Assembly (NCBI GenBank): GCA_964638815.1
Contig: CAZXBB010000261.1
Coordinates: 1 to 13,490 of the forward strand
Source of the DNA: CAZXBB01 sp964638815
GTDB taxonomy: Bacteria; Planctomycetota; Phycisphaerae; Phycisphaerales; SM1A02
DNA: 13,490 bases
Direction: 5' to 3'
The notes beneath the pieces are model-generated. The model was given only the letters and a program-made list of their open reading frames with translations. It made no database searches and was not told the origin of the DNA. Both the position numbers and the translations under genes were made by a program. Each line of letters starts with the position of its first letter. Positions within the stretch are counted from its first letter, which is position 1. Shown here piece after piece: positions 1 to 5,765 of the stretch.

Positions 1-763
1 CGCAGACGGAGTCGCCGGTGTGGACGCCCAACGGGACGAGGTGCTCGATCGAGCAGACGATCACGACGTTGTCGGTGTGGTCGCTCATGACCTCCAGCTC
101 GAACTCACCCCAACCGCGCACCGACTCGTCGATCAGGATCTGACCGATCGGCGAGGCCTGCAGGCCGCGCGCGCAGATCGCCTCGGCCTCCTCGATCGTG
201 CGGGCGATGCCGCCGCCGCGTCCGCCGAGCGTGAACGCCGGGCGGATGATCGCGGGGAGGCCGATGTCCTCGACGAACGCCAGTGCCTGCTCGAGGTTGT
301 TCACGCTCACCGCGCGCGGCAGGCGGAGCCCCGCGCGCTCGACGACGCCACGGAACGCGTTGCGGTCCTCGGCACGGTAGATGACGTCGCGCGTCGCGCC
401 GATCATCTCGACGCCGTGCCGCTCGAGGACCCCGTCGTCGTGGAGCCGGCACGCGCAGTTGAGCGCGGTCTGGCCGCCGAGCGTCGGCAGGAGCGCGTCG
501 ATCGGATGCCCACGCCGGGCCTCTTCGACGATGATCTTCTCCACGGCCTCGGGGGTGATCGGCTCGATGTACGTCCGGTCGGAGTACGCCGGGTCGGTCA
601 TGATCGTCGCGGGATTCGAGTTGACGAGAACGACCCGGTAGCCCTCCTCCTCGAGCGCCTTGCACGCCTGCGTCCCCGAGTAATCGAATTCACAGCCCTG
701 GCCGATGACGATCGGCCCGGAGCCGAGGATCAGGATGGTGCGGATGTCTTCGCGTCGGGGCAT
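1..763 (-). CDS. carB: Carbamoyl-phosphate synthase large subunit, N-terminal part (partial)
   Basis: This is the start of the large subunit of carbamoyl-phosphate synthase, the cytoplasmic enzyme that makes carbamoyl phosphate from bicarbonate, ATP and glutamine-derived ammonia for pyrimidine and arginine synthesis. The minus-strand frame opens with ATG at 763 and stays open to the left edge, giving 254 of the usual ~1070 residues. The N-terminal motif ILGSGPIVIGQGCEFDYSG (residues 11-29) is diagnostic. It is followed by VLVNSNPATIMTD, the pre-ATP-grasp segment LLPTLGGQTALN, the glycine loop FTLGGRGGGIA and GVHTGDS near the edge. The glycine loop has Arg where Thr is usual (GGTGGG), and the last motif reads EHLVPLGVHTGDS rather than the common ENFDPMGVHTGDS. 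The gene diverges from plsC across a 108-bp gap. The start is fixed by the conserved N-terminus; the next upstream ATG (791) is out of frame. The carboxyphosphate domain is incomplete, and the synthetase repeat and allosteric domain lie outside the window. Confidence 0.96.
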   Translation of the reverse strand, partial: MPRREDIRTILILGSGPIVIGQGCEFDYSGTQACKALEEEGYRVVLVNSNPATIMTDPAYSDRTYIEPITPEAVEKIIVEEARRGHPIDALLPTLGGQTALNCACRLHDDGVLERHGVEMIGATRDVIYRAEDRNAFRGVVERAGLRLPRAVSVNNLEQALAFVEDIGLPAIIRPAFTLGGRGGGIARTIEEAEAICARGLQASPIGQILIDESVRGWGEFELEVMSDHTDNVVIVCSIEHLVPLGVHTGDSVC

Positions 764-786
764 TGTGGTGGGCGCAAATTTCGCTC

Positions 787-792
787 AGCATA
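787..792 (-). promoter_or_regulatory. Candidate -10 element for carB
   Basis: Read on the minus strand, TATGCT lies 23 nt before the carB ATG in the 108-bp gap shared with plsC. It fits the -10 consensus at several positions, and transcription from it would leave a leader of about 16 nt. No convincing -35 box is visible. This is a pattern-based suggestion only. Confidence 0.25.
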
Positions 793-856
793 CTCCGCCG
801 CGCGCTCCGGCTCAACGTCGGGCGGATGGGCGGCGAAGCGGCATGCCCGTTTTGTC

Positions 857-862
857 GATAAT
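857..862 (+). promoter_or_regulatory. Candidate -10 element for plsC
   Basis: GATAAT is one base from the -10 consensus TATAAT and is an AT-rich island in very GC-rich sequence. It ends 9 nt before the plsC ATG, so transcription would start almost at the start codon, implying a leaderless or nearly leaderless message. No good -35 box is seen. Confidence 0.35.
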
Positions 863-871
863 GTCGGGGCG

Positions 872-1663
872 ATGACCGTTCCGGACGTCCTGCTGATCGT
901 CGCCCTGGCCTGGCTCGCCGGCGTCGCCCTCGTGCGCTTCGTCGTCATGCCGCTGCTCGCCCGTGGACCGGGGGGCGATCCCGTGAAGGGCGCGATCTGG
1001 GTGATCCTCCGGCTCTACTGCCGCGTCCGGCACCGCGTGAAGTTCACGAACCGGCGCATCCTCCCGAAGTCGGACGCCGATCACGAGGGGCTCGTCGTCG
1101 TGTCGAACCACACGGGCCCGGTTGACCCCCTGGCGATCCAGGCCGGCTGCCGGTTCCTCATCCGCTGGATGATGGCCGCCGACATGGTCGGGCCGCAGTT
1201 CGACTGGTTATGGCGGATCCAGCCCATGATCAGGGTCGCCCGCGACGGGAAGGACACCGGACCCCTTCGCGAAGCCATCCGCGTCATCAAGGCCGGCGGC
1301 TGCGTGGGCATCTTCCCCGAGGGACGAATCACGACGCCGCCGCGCGAGATCCGGCCCTTCCTGCCGGGAGCCGGGCTGATCATCGCGAAGACCCACGCGC
1401 CGGTGCTGCTCGTCTGGGTCTCGGGGACGCCCGACACGAACAAGCTCGGCGAAGCGCTCGCCGCCACGTCACACACCCGCGTCGCGTACCTCGAGATGAT
1501 GGACTTCGCCGGCGAGCGCGACCCGGTCGTGATCACCGGGCGTCTCCGCGACCGCATCGCCCGCGCGAGCGGGTGGCCGCTCAACGACGAGGTGCTGCCG
1601 CCGGGCGGCGCCCAGGCGAACCGCGACGCGAGCGCACAGGATCGCGTCGGCACGGCGGCCTGA
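872..1663 (+). CDS. 1-acyl-sn-glycerol-3-phosphate acyltransferase family protein (PlsC-like)
   Basis: This 263-residue protein belongs to the PlsC (LPLAT) family, whose members transfer an acyl chain to a lysophospholipid, classically lysophosphatidate, at the inner membrane. Residues 5-30 form a hydrophobic N-terminal anchor (LLIVALAWLAGVALVRFVV). The catalytic HX4D motif is H80-TGPV-D85 within NHTGPVDPL. Motif II, the glycerol-phosphate site, is at about 119-128 (MIRVARDGKD). Motif III is FPEGR at 148-152, and the motif IV region is APVLLVW at 176-183. The reading frame is open far upstream (to about 20), but that part overlaps carB antisense and has no family similarity. The ATG at 872 follows a GATAAT box and leads directly into the membrane anchor. 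ruvA begins 70 nt downstream. The exact acceptor (lysophosphatidate or another lysolipid) cannot be read from the sequence. Confidence 0.9.
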   Translation: MTVPDVLLIVALAWLAGVALVRFVVMPLLARGPGGDPVKGAIWVILRLYCRVRHRVKFTNRRILPKSDADHEGLVVVSNHTGPVDPLAIQAGCRFLIRWMMAADMVGPQFDWLWRIQPMIRVARDGKDTGPLREAIRVIKAGGCVGIFPEGRITTPPREIRPFLPGAGLIIAKTHAPVLLVWVSGTPDTNKLGEALAATSHTRVAYLEMMDFAGERDPVVITGRLRDRIARASGWPLNDEVLPPGGAQANRDASAQDRVGTAA

Positions 1664-1696
1664 ACGGCGTTCACCGGGGCGTTCACCGGGGTGAAC
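1661..1696 (+). promoter_or_regulatory. Cluster of TGAAC/GTTCA palindromes upstream of ruvA
   Basis: Two inverted repeats sit back to back. The first is TGAACG-g-CGTTCA (1661-1673), which starts on the plsC stop codon. The second is GTTCACC-gg-GGTGAAC (1681-1687 and 1690-1696). The unit CGTTCACCGGGG also occurs as a perfect 12-bp tandem duplication (1668-1679, 1680-1691). Four TGAAC/GTTCA half-sites thus lie 38-73 bp before the ruvA start, around the -35 region of its presumed promoter. This could be an operator for a dimeric repressor or a plsC terminator hairpin (no T-tract follows). The half-site resembles LexA half-sites, but the spacings (3 and 8 nt) do not match the classical boxes. Confidence 0.45.
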
Positions 1697-1721
1697 AGAC
1701 GCGCAAGCGGCCCGTTTGGGA

Positions 1722-1727
1722 TACCAT
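1722..1727 (+). promoter_or_regulatory. Candidate -10 element for ruvA
   Basis: TACCAT ends 6 nt before the presumed GTG start of ruvA, so a start point 7 nt downstream would be the first base of the start codon. The same spacing and a near-identical box (TACGAT) precede ruvX. This suggests a leaderless transcript. No -35 consensus is evident; the palindrome cluster lies just upstream. Confidence 0.35.
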
Positions 1728-1733
1728 GCCGCC

Positions 1734-2378
1734 GTGATCAGCCGCATCGAGGGCAAGCTCGTCTCCGTCGCCCGCGACCGCGCGCAGATCGCCTGCGGGC
1801 CGCTCACGTACACCGTGTTCGTCGCCGCGGCGGATCAGCAGCGGCTGGCGACCATGACCGACGAGACGGTCGGGCTCTTCACGCTGCATTACCTGGAGGG
1901 GCAGGGCCAGGGCTCGTCGTTCACGCCGCGTCTGATCGGGTTTACGAGCGAGAGCGATCGCGCCTTCTTCGAGTTGTTCACGACGGTCAAGGGCATGGGG
2001 AACCGAAAGGCGCTTCGCGCGATGGCACTCCCCTTCCATTCAATCGCCGAGGCGATCGCGGCCCGCGACGTCGATCTCCTCAAGAGCCTGCCCGAGGTCG
2101 GCAAACGCACCGCCGAGACGATCGTCGCGGAGCTGCACGGCAAGGTCGACCGTTTCGTCGAGGTCAAGCCCGACCGCGACACCGGCGCCGCGACCCCCGG
2201 GGCCCCCGGGGCCTCCGCCCGGCACGCCCTCGTCCACGACGCCGTCGCCATGCTGACGCAGCTCGGCGAGCCGGGTCTCCGCGCGCGCGAGCTGGTCGAC
2301 CGCGCGCTCCGGGCCGATTCCTCGATCGACACCCCGGAGCGTCTCGTTGCCGCCGCGTACACGCTGAAGGAACGTTGA
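1734..2378 (+). CDS. ruvA: Holliday junction branch migration protein RuvA
   Basis: RuvA binds four-way Holliday junctions as a tetramer and loads the RuvB motor during recombinational repair. The 214-residue protein has the family's three domains. An N-terminal OB-fold starts with ISRIEGKLV, which fixes the GTG start at 1734. Two helix-hairpin-helix motifs follow, at about 85-97 (VKGMGNRKALRAM) and 119-134 (LPEVGKRTAETIVAEL). After a Pro/Gly/Ala linker (about 145-165), the C-terminal RuvB-contacting domain (about 166-212) ends ERLVAAAYTLKER. The loop holding the acidic pin differs from E. coli: Glu55 is present, but Asp56 is Gly and the loop is longer (LEGQGQGSSFTPRLIGF). manC starts 11 nt after the stop, so the two are probably cotranscribed. 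A GTTCA/TGAAC palindrome cluster precedes the gene. ruvB and ruvC are not in the window. Confidence 0.93.
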   Translation: MISRIEGKLVSVARDRAQIACGPLTYTVFVAAADQQRLATMTDETVGLFTLHYLEGQGQGSSFTPRLIGFTSESDRAFFELFTTVKGMGNRKALRAMALPFHSIAEAIAARDVDLLKSLPEVGKRTAETIVAELHGKVDRFVEVKPDRDTGAATPGAPGASARHALVHDAVAMLTQLGEPGLRARELVDRALRADSSIDTPERLVAAAYTLKER

Positions 2379-2389
2379 AGGACACCCGG

Positions 2390-3484
2390 ATGAGCGGCGA
2401 CGGCTCGAGGTACGCGATGATCATGGCCGGCGGTTCGGGCACGCGACTGTGGCCGATGAGCCGCCACCGCCGCCCGAAGCAGCTCCTCCCCCTCATCGAC
2501 GGCAAGTCGCTGCTCGAGGCCGCCGCCGCGCGGCTCGAGGGCGCCGTGCCGCTCGAGCGCCGGCTCATCTGTTCCGGCGAGTCGTGGCGGCCGCTCATCC
2601 GCGAGACGCTGCCCGCATTTGCCGACGCGCAGATTCTCGGCGAGCCGGTCGGCCGCAACACGACGAACGCCGTGGGGCTGACGGCCGCGCTTCTGGCCCG
2701 CCGCGACCGCGACGCCGTCTTCGCGGTGCTCACGGCGGATCATCTCATCGAGCCGGCGGAGGAGTTCCGCCGCAGCCTCGGTGTCGCGTTCGTGGCCGTC
2801 GAGGACGACCCGCGCCGGTTCGTGACCTTCGCGATCACGCCGACGTTCGCGGCGACGAGCTACGGCTGGGTGGACCGCGGCGAACCGCTGCCGGGCGTCG
2901 AGGGCGCGTTCCGGGCGCGCGGGTTCGAGGAAAAGCCGCCGCTTGAGAAGGCCGAGCGCTACCTCGCGTCGGGGACGTGGGGCTGGAACAGCGGGATGTT
3001 CGTGTACCACGCGGCGACGTTCATGGAACTGCTCGCGGATTTCCAGCCGGCGTCGCACGAGGGGCTCGAGCGTATCGCCGACGCGTGGGAGACGTCGCGC
3101 GCGGCCGAAGTCCTCGAGTCCGTGTACCCGACCCTGCCGGGGATCAGCGTCGATTACGGCGTGATGGAGCCCGCGGCGACGCACGAGGGCGTCGCGATCT
3201 GCTGCGTCCCGATGCGCGTCTCGTGGATGGACGTCGGAAGCTGGCCGAGCTACGGCGAGACGCTCGCGGCCGACGCCGACGGCAACCGGACCAACACGCG
3301 CACCGTGCACGTCGGCTCGCGCAACGTGCTCGCCGTCTCCGACGACCCGACGCACACGATCGCGACCGTCGGCTGCGCCGACCTCATCGTGGTGCATACG
3401 ACCGACGCCACGATGGTGTGCCCGGTCGCCGAGGCCCAGCGCGTGCGGCTCCTGGCGGAGGCGGCGCCGCCCGATCTGCGATAG
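2390..3484 (+). CDS. manC: Mannose-1-phosphate guanylyltransferase (GDP-mannose pyrophosphorylase)
   Basis: This 364-residue cytoplasmic nucleotidyltransferase makes GDP-mannose from mannose-1-phosphate and GTP, supplying surface polysaccharides and protein glycosylation. The nucleotide-binding signature AGGSGTRLWPMSR is at residues 13-25, with PKQLL at 29-33. Other family motifs are EPVGRNTTNA (85-94), LTADHLI (114-120), FEEKP (179-183), WGWNSGMFVY (197-206), VDYGVME (254-260) and WMDVGSW (279-285). The length matches the single-domain form; the C-terminal phosphomannose isomerase domain of AlgA-type fusions is absent. The ATG at 2390 has a good ribosome-binding site, AAGGA, 7 nt upstream and overlapping the ruvA stop, so translation is probably coupled to ruvA. 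The frame is open far upstream, but that part overlaps ruvA. Co-location with ruvA looks incidental. Confidence 0.93.
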   Translation: MSGDGSRYAMIMAGGSGTRLWPMSRHRRPKQLLPLIDGKSLLEAAAARLEGAVPLERRLICSGESWRPLIRETLPAFADAQILGEPVGRNTTNAVGLTAALLARRDRDAVFAVLTADHLIEPAEEFRRSLGVAFVAVEDDPRRFVTFAITPTFAATSYGWVDRGEPLPGVEGAFRARGFEEKPPLEKAERYLASGTWGWNSGMFVYHAATFMELLADFQPASHEGLERIADAWETSRAAEVLESVYPTLPGISVDYGVMEPAATHEGVAICCVPMRVSWMDVGSWPSYGETLAADADGNRTNTRTVHVGSRNVLAVSDDPTHTIATVGCADLIVVHTTDATMVCPVAEAQRVRLLAEAAPPDLR

Positions 3485-3610
3485 GCCAAGAACGCCTGGA
3501 GCCGGGTCGCGCGGTACGCTGCATCATCAGCGAGTTGCCCGAGCGCGGGAGACCCGAGACGATCGTGACCGTGTCCATCGCCGGCGCAGCGTAGCGACTA
3601 CGATGCCGTC
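3485..3610 (+). promoter_or_regulatory. manC-ruvX gap with candidate -10 element for ruvX
   Basis: This 126-bp gap shows no credible gene. TACGAT at 3599-3604 ends 6 nt before the ruvX ATG, the same geometry as the TACCAT box before ruvA, and would give a leaderless ruvX message. There is no strong terminator hairpin, so readthrough from manC is also possible. Confidence 0.35.
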
Positions 3611-4021
3611 ATGCGTCTCCTGGCGATCGATCTCGGCGACCGGCGGACCGGCATCGCGATCGGCGACGACGGGACGGGGATCGTGACGCCGCTCTCGGTG
3701 ATCGGGATTCCGCGCGGCGAGCGTCTGCTCGACGCGATCGCGGTGACGATCGCCGGGCACGACCCGGACGCGGTCGTCATCGGACTGCCGGTGAACATGG
3801 ACGGCACGGAGGGCCCGCGCGCGAAGATCTCGCGCGACTTCGGCGCCGCTCTGGCGACGCGCTGCCCGCTGCCGATCCACTACCAGGACGAGCGTCTGAC
3901 GAGCGACGCCGCCGAGCGGCACCTCGCCGGCAGCGGCCGCACGCACAAGCAGAAGAAGGCCATTCGCGACGCGCTGGCGGCAGCGGAGATCCTCCACGAT
4001 TTCATCGGGGAGAGCCGTTAG
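3611..4021 (+). CDS. ruvX: Putative Holliday junction resolvase / pre-16S rRNA nuclease (YqgF family)
   Basis: This 136-residue protein is a compact RNase H-fold nuclease of the YqgF/RuvX family, usually about 140 residues long. Family members have been linked both to Holliday-junction resolution and to 16S rRNA 5'-end maturation. The first acidic residue is D7 in LAIDLGDRRTG. The core strand VVIGLPVNMDGTEGPRA spans 55-71. The second acidic motif is YQDERLTSDAAE (91-102, E94), and the third is D120 in RDALAAAEILHDFI. All three expected acidic positions are present, so the enzyme should be active. The ATG at 3611 is chosen because the conserved N-terminal strand starts there and a TACGAT box lies at the expected distance. 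It is convergent with the DUF1569 gene, whose stop is only about 17 bp away across a heptamer repeat. Confidence 0.92.
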   Translation: MRLLAIDLGDRRTGIAIGDDGTGIVTPLSVIGIPRGERLLDAIAVTIAGHDPDAVVIGLPVNMDGTEGPRAKISRDFGAALATRCPLPIHYQDERLTSDAAERHLAGSGRTHKQKKAIRDALAAAEILHDFIGESR

Positions 4022-4023
4022 CG

Positions 4024-4051
4024 GTCAGCCGTCAGCCGTCAGCCGTCGGCC
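4024..4051. repeat. Tandem GTCAGCC heptamer, four units
   Basis: Three perfect GTCAGCC units (4024-4030, 4031-4037, 4038-4044) and one variant, GTCGGCC (4045-4051), fill the convergent gap between ruvX and the DUF1569 gene. The minus-strand TGA stop of the DUF1569 gene (4039-4041) lies inside the third unit, so its last codons are repeat-derived. Each unit reads GGCTGAC on the minus strand and offers a TGA, in successive frames. It looks like slippage expansion. Confidence 0.8.
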
Positions 4052-4524
4052 CTGATGAAGCTCAGGTGCAGCTCCGCGTGCCGGCAGTGGAGCTGCGCCC
4101 ACTGCTCGTGCGTCAGGCTCCCGAATACGGGGCTGGGCGCGGTCATGCGCTCGCCGTTGCCGACGCGGCCGATCTGCCTGCGGAGATCCGCCACCGCCGC
4201 GTCCCACCCGACGATCTCCTCCGGCATGAGGACGCGGAACTTCGCCGGGAGCCTGATCCCGGGCCGGAACGGCTCGCGCAGCATCCGCCCGCGTATCAGA
4301 CGCACGATAAGCCGCAGCGGCAGCGCGGCCTTGAGTCCGCCGAAGCCGTCGATCGAACGCCCGATGACGGTCGCGATGTGCTGGACGTTCTGGGCGGGCG
4401 TCCAGTTGCCGCACTTCCGCAGCGCGCGGCCGTCGAGCGCGTCGACGTCGGCGCGGATGTCCTCCATGCTCGAGAAGGCGAGCTTCCGGCGATCGGTGAC
4501 GGTCCTCGTGTCGATCATGTCCAT
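4039..4524 (-). CDS. DUF1569 family protein (DinB-like fold)
   Basis: This 161-residue protein of unknown function resembles the DUF1569 family, which is common in planctomycetes and distantly related to the DinB four-helix, often metal-binding, fold. Recognisable blocks are RRKLAFSSMEDIRAD near the start, GNWTPAQNVQHIA (39-51), the central RPGIRLPAKF (87-96) and the C-terminal FGSLTHEQWAQLHCRHAELH (134-153). Three histidines at positions typical of DinB metal ligands are present (H49, H149, H153). No signal peptide or membrane segment is seen, so it is probably cytoplasmic. The ATG at 4524 is used; ATG 4518 is also possible. It lies 88 nt downstream of the lactonase-like gene on the same strand, so they may be cotranscribed. 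The start codon falls in a CATGTCCATCCCG repeat. The specific activity is unknown. Confidence 0.8.
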   Translation of the reverse strand: MDMIDTRTVTDRRKLAFSSMEDIRADVDALDGRALRKCGNWTPAQNVQHIATVIGRSIDGFGGLKAALPLRLIVRLIRGRMLREPFRPGIRLPAKFRVLMPEEIVGWDAAVADLRRQIGRVGNGERMTAPSPVFGSLTHEQWAQLHCRHAELHLSFIRADG

Positions 4525-4579
4525 CCCGCGTGTGTCTTCCGCAGGTCCCGCATGTCCATCCCGGTCATGTCCAGTCCCG
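4516..4579. repeat. Interspersed CATGTCCATCCCG repeats at the DUF1569 start
   Basis: The 13-mer CATGTCCATCCCG occurs perfectly at 4516-4528 and 4551-4563, and a one-base-longer variant, CATGTCCAGTCCCG, is at 4566-4579. On the minus strand the unit reads CGGGATGGACATG and carries two ATGs. The first copy supplies the start of the DUF1569 gene; the others lie in the gap before it. It contains the same GGGATGGAC core as the coding repeat at 7200-7235. Confidence 0.7.
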
Positions 4580-4612
4580 TCGACCCAGCCCGGCCGACCC
4601 GCGGCGTCGCGT

Positions 4613-5488
4613 TCAGGTCGCCGCAGCGGCGCCGCATGCGGGCCCGTCGAGATACCACTTGAGCTCGCCGTTCAGCGGCGCGATGCCGCGGATCGGCATC
4701 TCCTCGGCCGACGCCGCCTTCGCGGCGATGCGCTGCACGGTTCCGGCGAGCCGCGCGCCGGTCACGAGCACCGCGATGAACCTCGAGGCGTTCAGGAAGG
4801 GGAGCGTGAGCGAGATGCGATCGGGCGCCGCGGCGTCGCCGCTGCGGCACACGCATACGAGCCGGTCGGGATCACGCGCGCCGGCGGGCGCGGGACCGGG
4901 CTGCGCGGCGTCGAAGCCGTTGCCGGCGGAGGCGACCGTGCCCGGTGCGATGCCCGCGGTCCCGCCCTGCGGATCGATCGTGAGCAGCGCATAGTCGAGG
5001 CGATCCTGCCCCTTTTCTCGCCACTCGAGCGCCGCGCGGATCTGCGCTTCGTAGTCCAGGTCGGCGCTCTCGGACTCGGCGAAGACCGTGTGGAACTGCT
5101 CGGGCGGGATGTCGGCGTGGTCGCCGATCAGCTCCCCGATCATCCGGTACCGCGAGCGCACGTCGTCGAACGGCACGCAGTATTCCTCCACGAACCAGAC
5201 GTGGGCGCGGCGCCAGGGGATGCGCCGGTAGTTGGGGTCGTACATGAGCCGCCGGTACAGCGCCTCGAAGGTCGGGCCCCCGGAGAGCGCGACGTGGAAG
5301 TCGCCGAACTCCCGGACGCAGTTCTCGGCATGGATGACGAGGTCAGCCGCGAGGCTGTCGATCAGCTCGTCCGCGTCCGGACGCACGACGACCTTGCCCG
5401 GCAACGCGGGGGGCGTGCCGACCGGATCCTCGATCTCATAGAGACCGCCGTCGTCGCCCCGCTCGTGATGCCCGTTCCCGGCCGGCAT
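4613..5488 (-). CDS. 6-phosphogluconolactonase-like protein with degenerate active site
   Basis: This 291-residue protein aligns along its length with 6-phosphogluconolactonase (Pgl/DevB), the cytosolic pentose-phosphate enzyme hydrolysing 6-phosphogluconolactone. The phosphate loop VALSGGPTFEALYRRL (66-81) is kept, as are the strand RISLTLPFLNASR (224-236) and the tail GELKWYLDGPA. Key positions are lost. The WVDERCVP...SN block reads WFVEEYCVPFDDVRSR (98-113), so DER became EEY. The GEDGHTASLFP block reads DPQGGTAGIAP (172-182), replacing the presumed catalytic His with Gly. The Lys of the late VTGAEK motif is Leu (VTGARL, 242-247). An Ala/Gly/Pro-rich insertion lies at about 183-205. A classical lactonase activity is therefore doubtful; a changed substrate or a regulatory role is possible. 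The ATG at 5488 is chosen because the open frame upstream (GTG 5542) encodes atypical sequence. The Ala/Thr tail ends at 4613. Confidence 0.82.
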   Translation of the reverse strand: MPAGNGHHERGDDGGLYEIEDPVGTPPALPGKVVVRPDADELIDSLAADLVIHAENCVREFGDFHVALSGGPTFEALYRRLMYDPNYRRIPWRRAHVWFVEEYCVPFDDVRSRYRMIGELIGDHADIPPEQFHTVFAESESADLDYEAQIRAALEWREKGQDRLDYALLTIDPQGGTAGIAPGTVASAGNGFDAAQPGPAPAGARDPDRLVCVCRSGDAAAPDRISLTLPFLNASRFIAVLVTGARLAGTVQRIAAKAASAEEMPIRGIAPLNGELKWYLDGPACGAAAAT

Positions 5489-5491
5489 AGG

Positions 5492-5497
5492 GTTATC
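5492..5497 (-). promoter_or_regulatory. AT-rich -10-like box at the lactonase-like gene start
   Basis: On the minus strand GATAAC lies only 3 nt before the ATG at 5488. If this is the -10 element, transcription would begin inside the second or third codon, so either the box is used with an atypical spacing or translation starts further downstream. There is no convincing -35 box. Low confidence. Confidence 0.2.
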
Positions 5498-5562
5498 TTC
5501 GCAGCCTCGACGGCGATTCGCCACATTGCCCGAAGACTTCACCGCGGAGGGCCGCAGAAGGC

Positions 5563-5634
5563 GTGAAGGCGCTCCTCACGTGGACGACGTACGGAACCTG
5601 GCTTCGCGGGGCCGCCCGCGGCCGGATCGACGCC
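5563..5634 (+). pseudogene. Remnant of REP-associated tyrosine transposase (Y1/IS200-like), N-terminus only
   Basis: From the GTG at 5563 the plus strand reads KALLTWTTYGTWLRGAARG and then RIDA. This closely follows the N-terminal signature of planctomycete REP-associated Y1 transposases (RAYTs), typically LLTWTTYGTWLPGDERG followed by a VD/ID. After about 24 codons the similarity stops and the frame becomes Ala/Arg-rich low-complexity sequence. The downstream HUH and catalytic Tyr regions are missing. A normal protein would be about 200 residues, so this is a 5' relic. It lies between the divergently transcribed lactonase-like and toroid-fold genes. The identification rests on a short but distinctive motif; chance similarity is possible but unlikely. 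Confidence 0.6.
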
Positions 5635-5728
5635 GCGGCCGCGGCCCGTCGCCGGCGACGTTCAGACGGCGGAGCGGTCGGACCGATCCTGATATCACGG
5701 CCGGTCGCGTCACGAGGGCGGACCGACG

Positions 5729-5734
5729 TACGAT
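5729..5734 (+). promoter_or_regulatory. Candidate -10 element for the secreted toroid-fold gene
   Basis: TACGAT is identical to the box before ruvX. It lies 16 nt before ATG 5751 and 31 nt before ATG 5766. A transcript from it would start near 5741, leaving room for the GGGAG ribosome-binding site at 5753-5757 in front of ATG 5766. No -35 consensus is apparent. Confidence 0.3.
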
Positions 5735-5765
5735 TCCGGGCGAATCTGCGATGGGAGCACGCGCA

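Noticed and set aside
20..871. Upstream extension of the plsC frame
   Set aside because: It overlaps carB antisense, shows no similarity to acyltransferases, and the real N-terminal membrane anchor begins at the ATG at 872.
1661..1696. A classical LexA box upstream of ruvA
   Set aside because: The half-sites are similar, but GAAC-N3-GTTC and GTTC-N8-GTTC do not match the known N4 or N7 spacings, so it is reported only as an unassigned palindrome cluster.
1691..2389. Upstream extension of the manC frame
   Set aside because: It lies over ruvA in another frame, is Arg-rich low-complexity sequence, and the nucleotidyltransferase fold starts right after the ATG at 2390, which has a good ribosome-binding site.
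1889..3397. A 502-codon minus-strand open frame over ruvA and manC
   Set aside because: It is an antisense shadow with His/Arg/Val-biased composition and no motif.
4022..4051. A CRISPR array
   Set aside because: The units are 7 bp and directly adjacent without spacers, so this is a simple tandem repeat.
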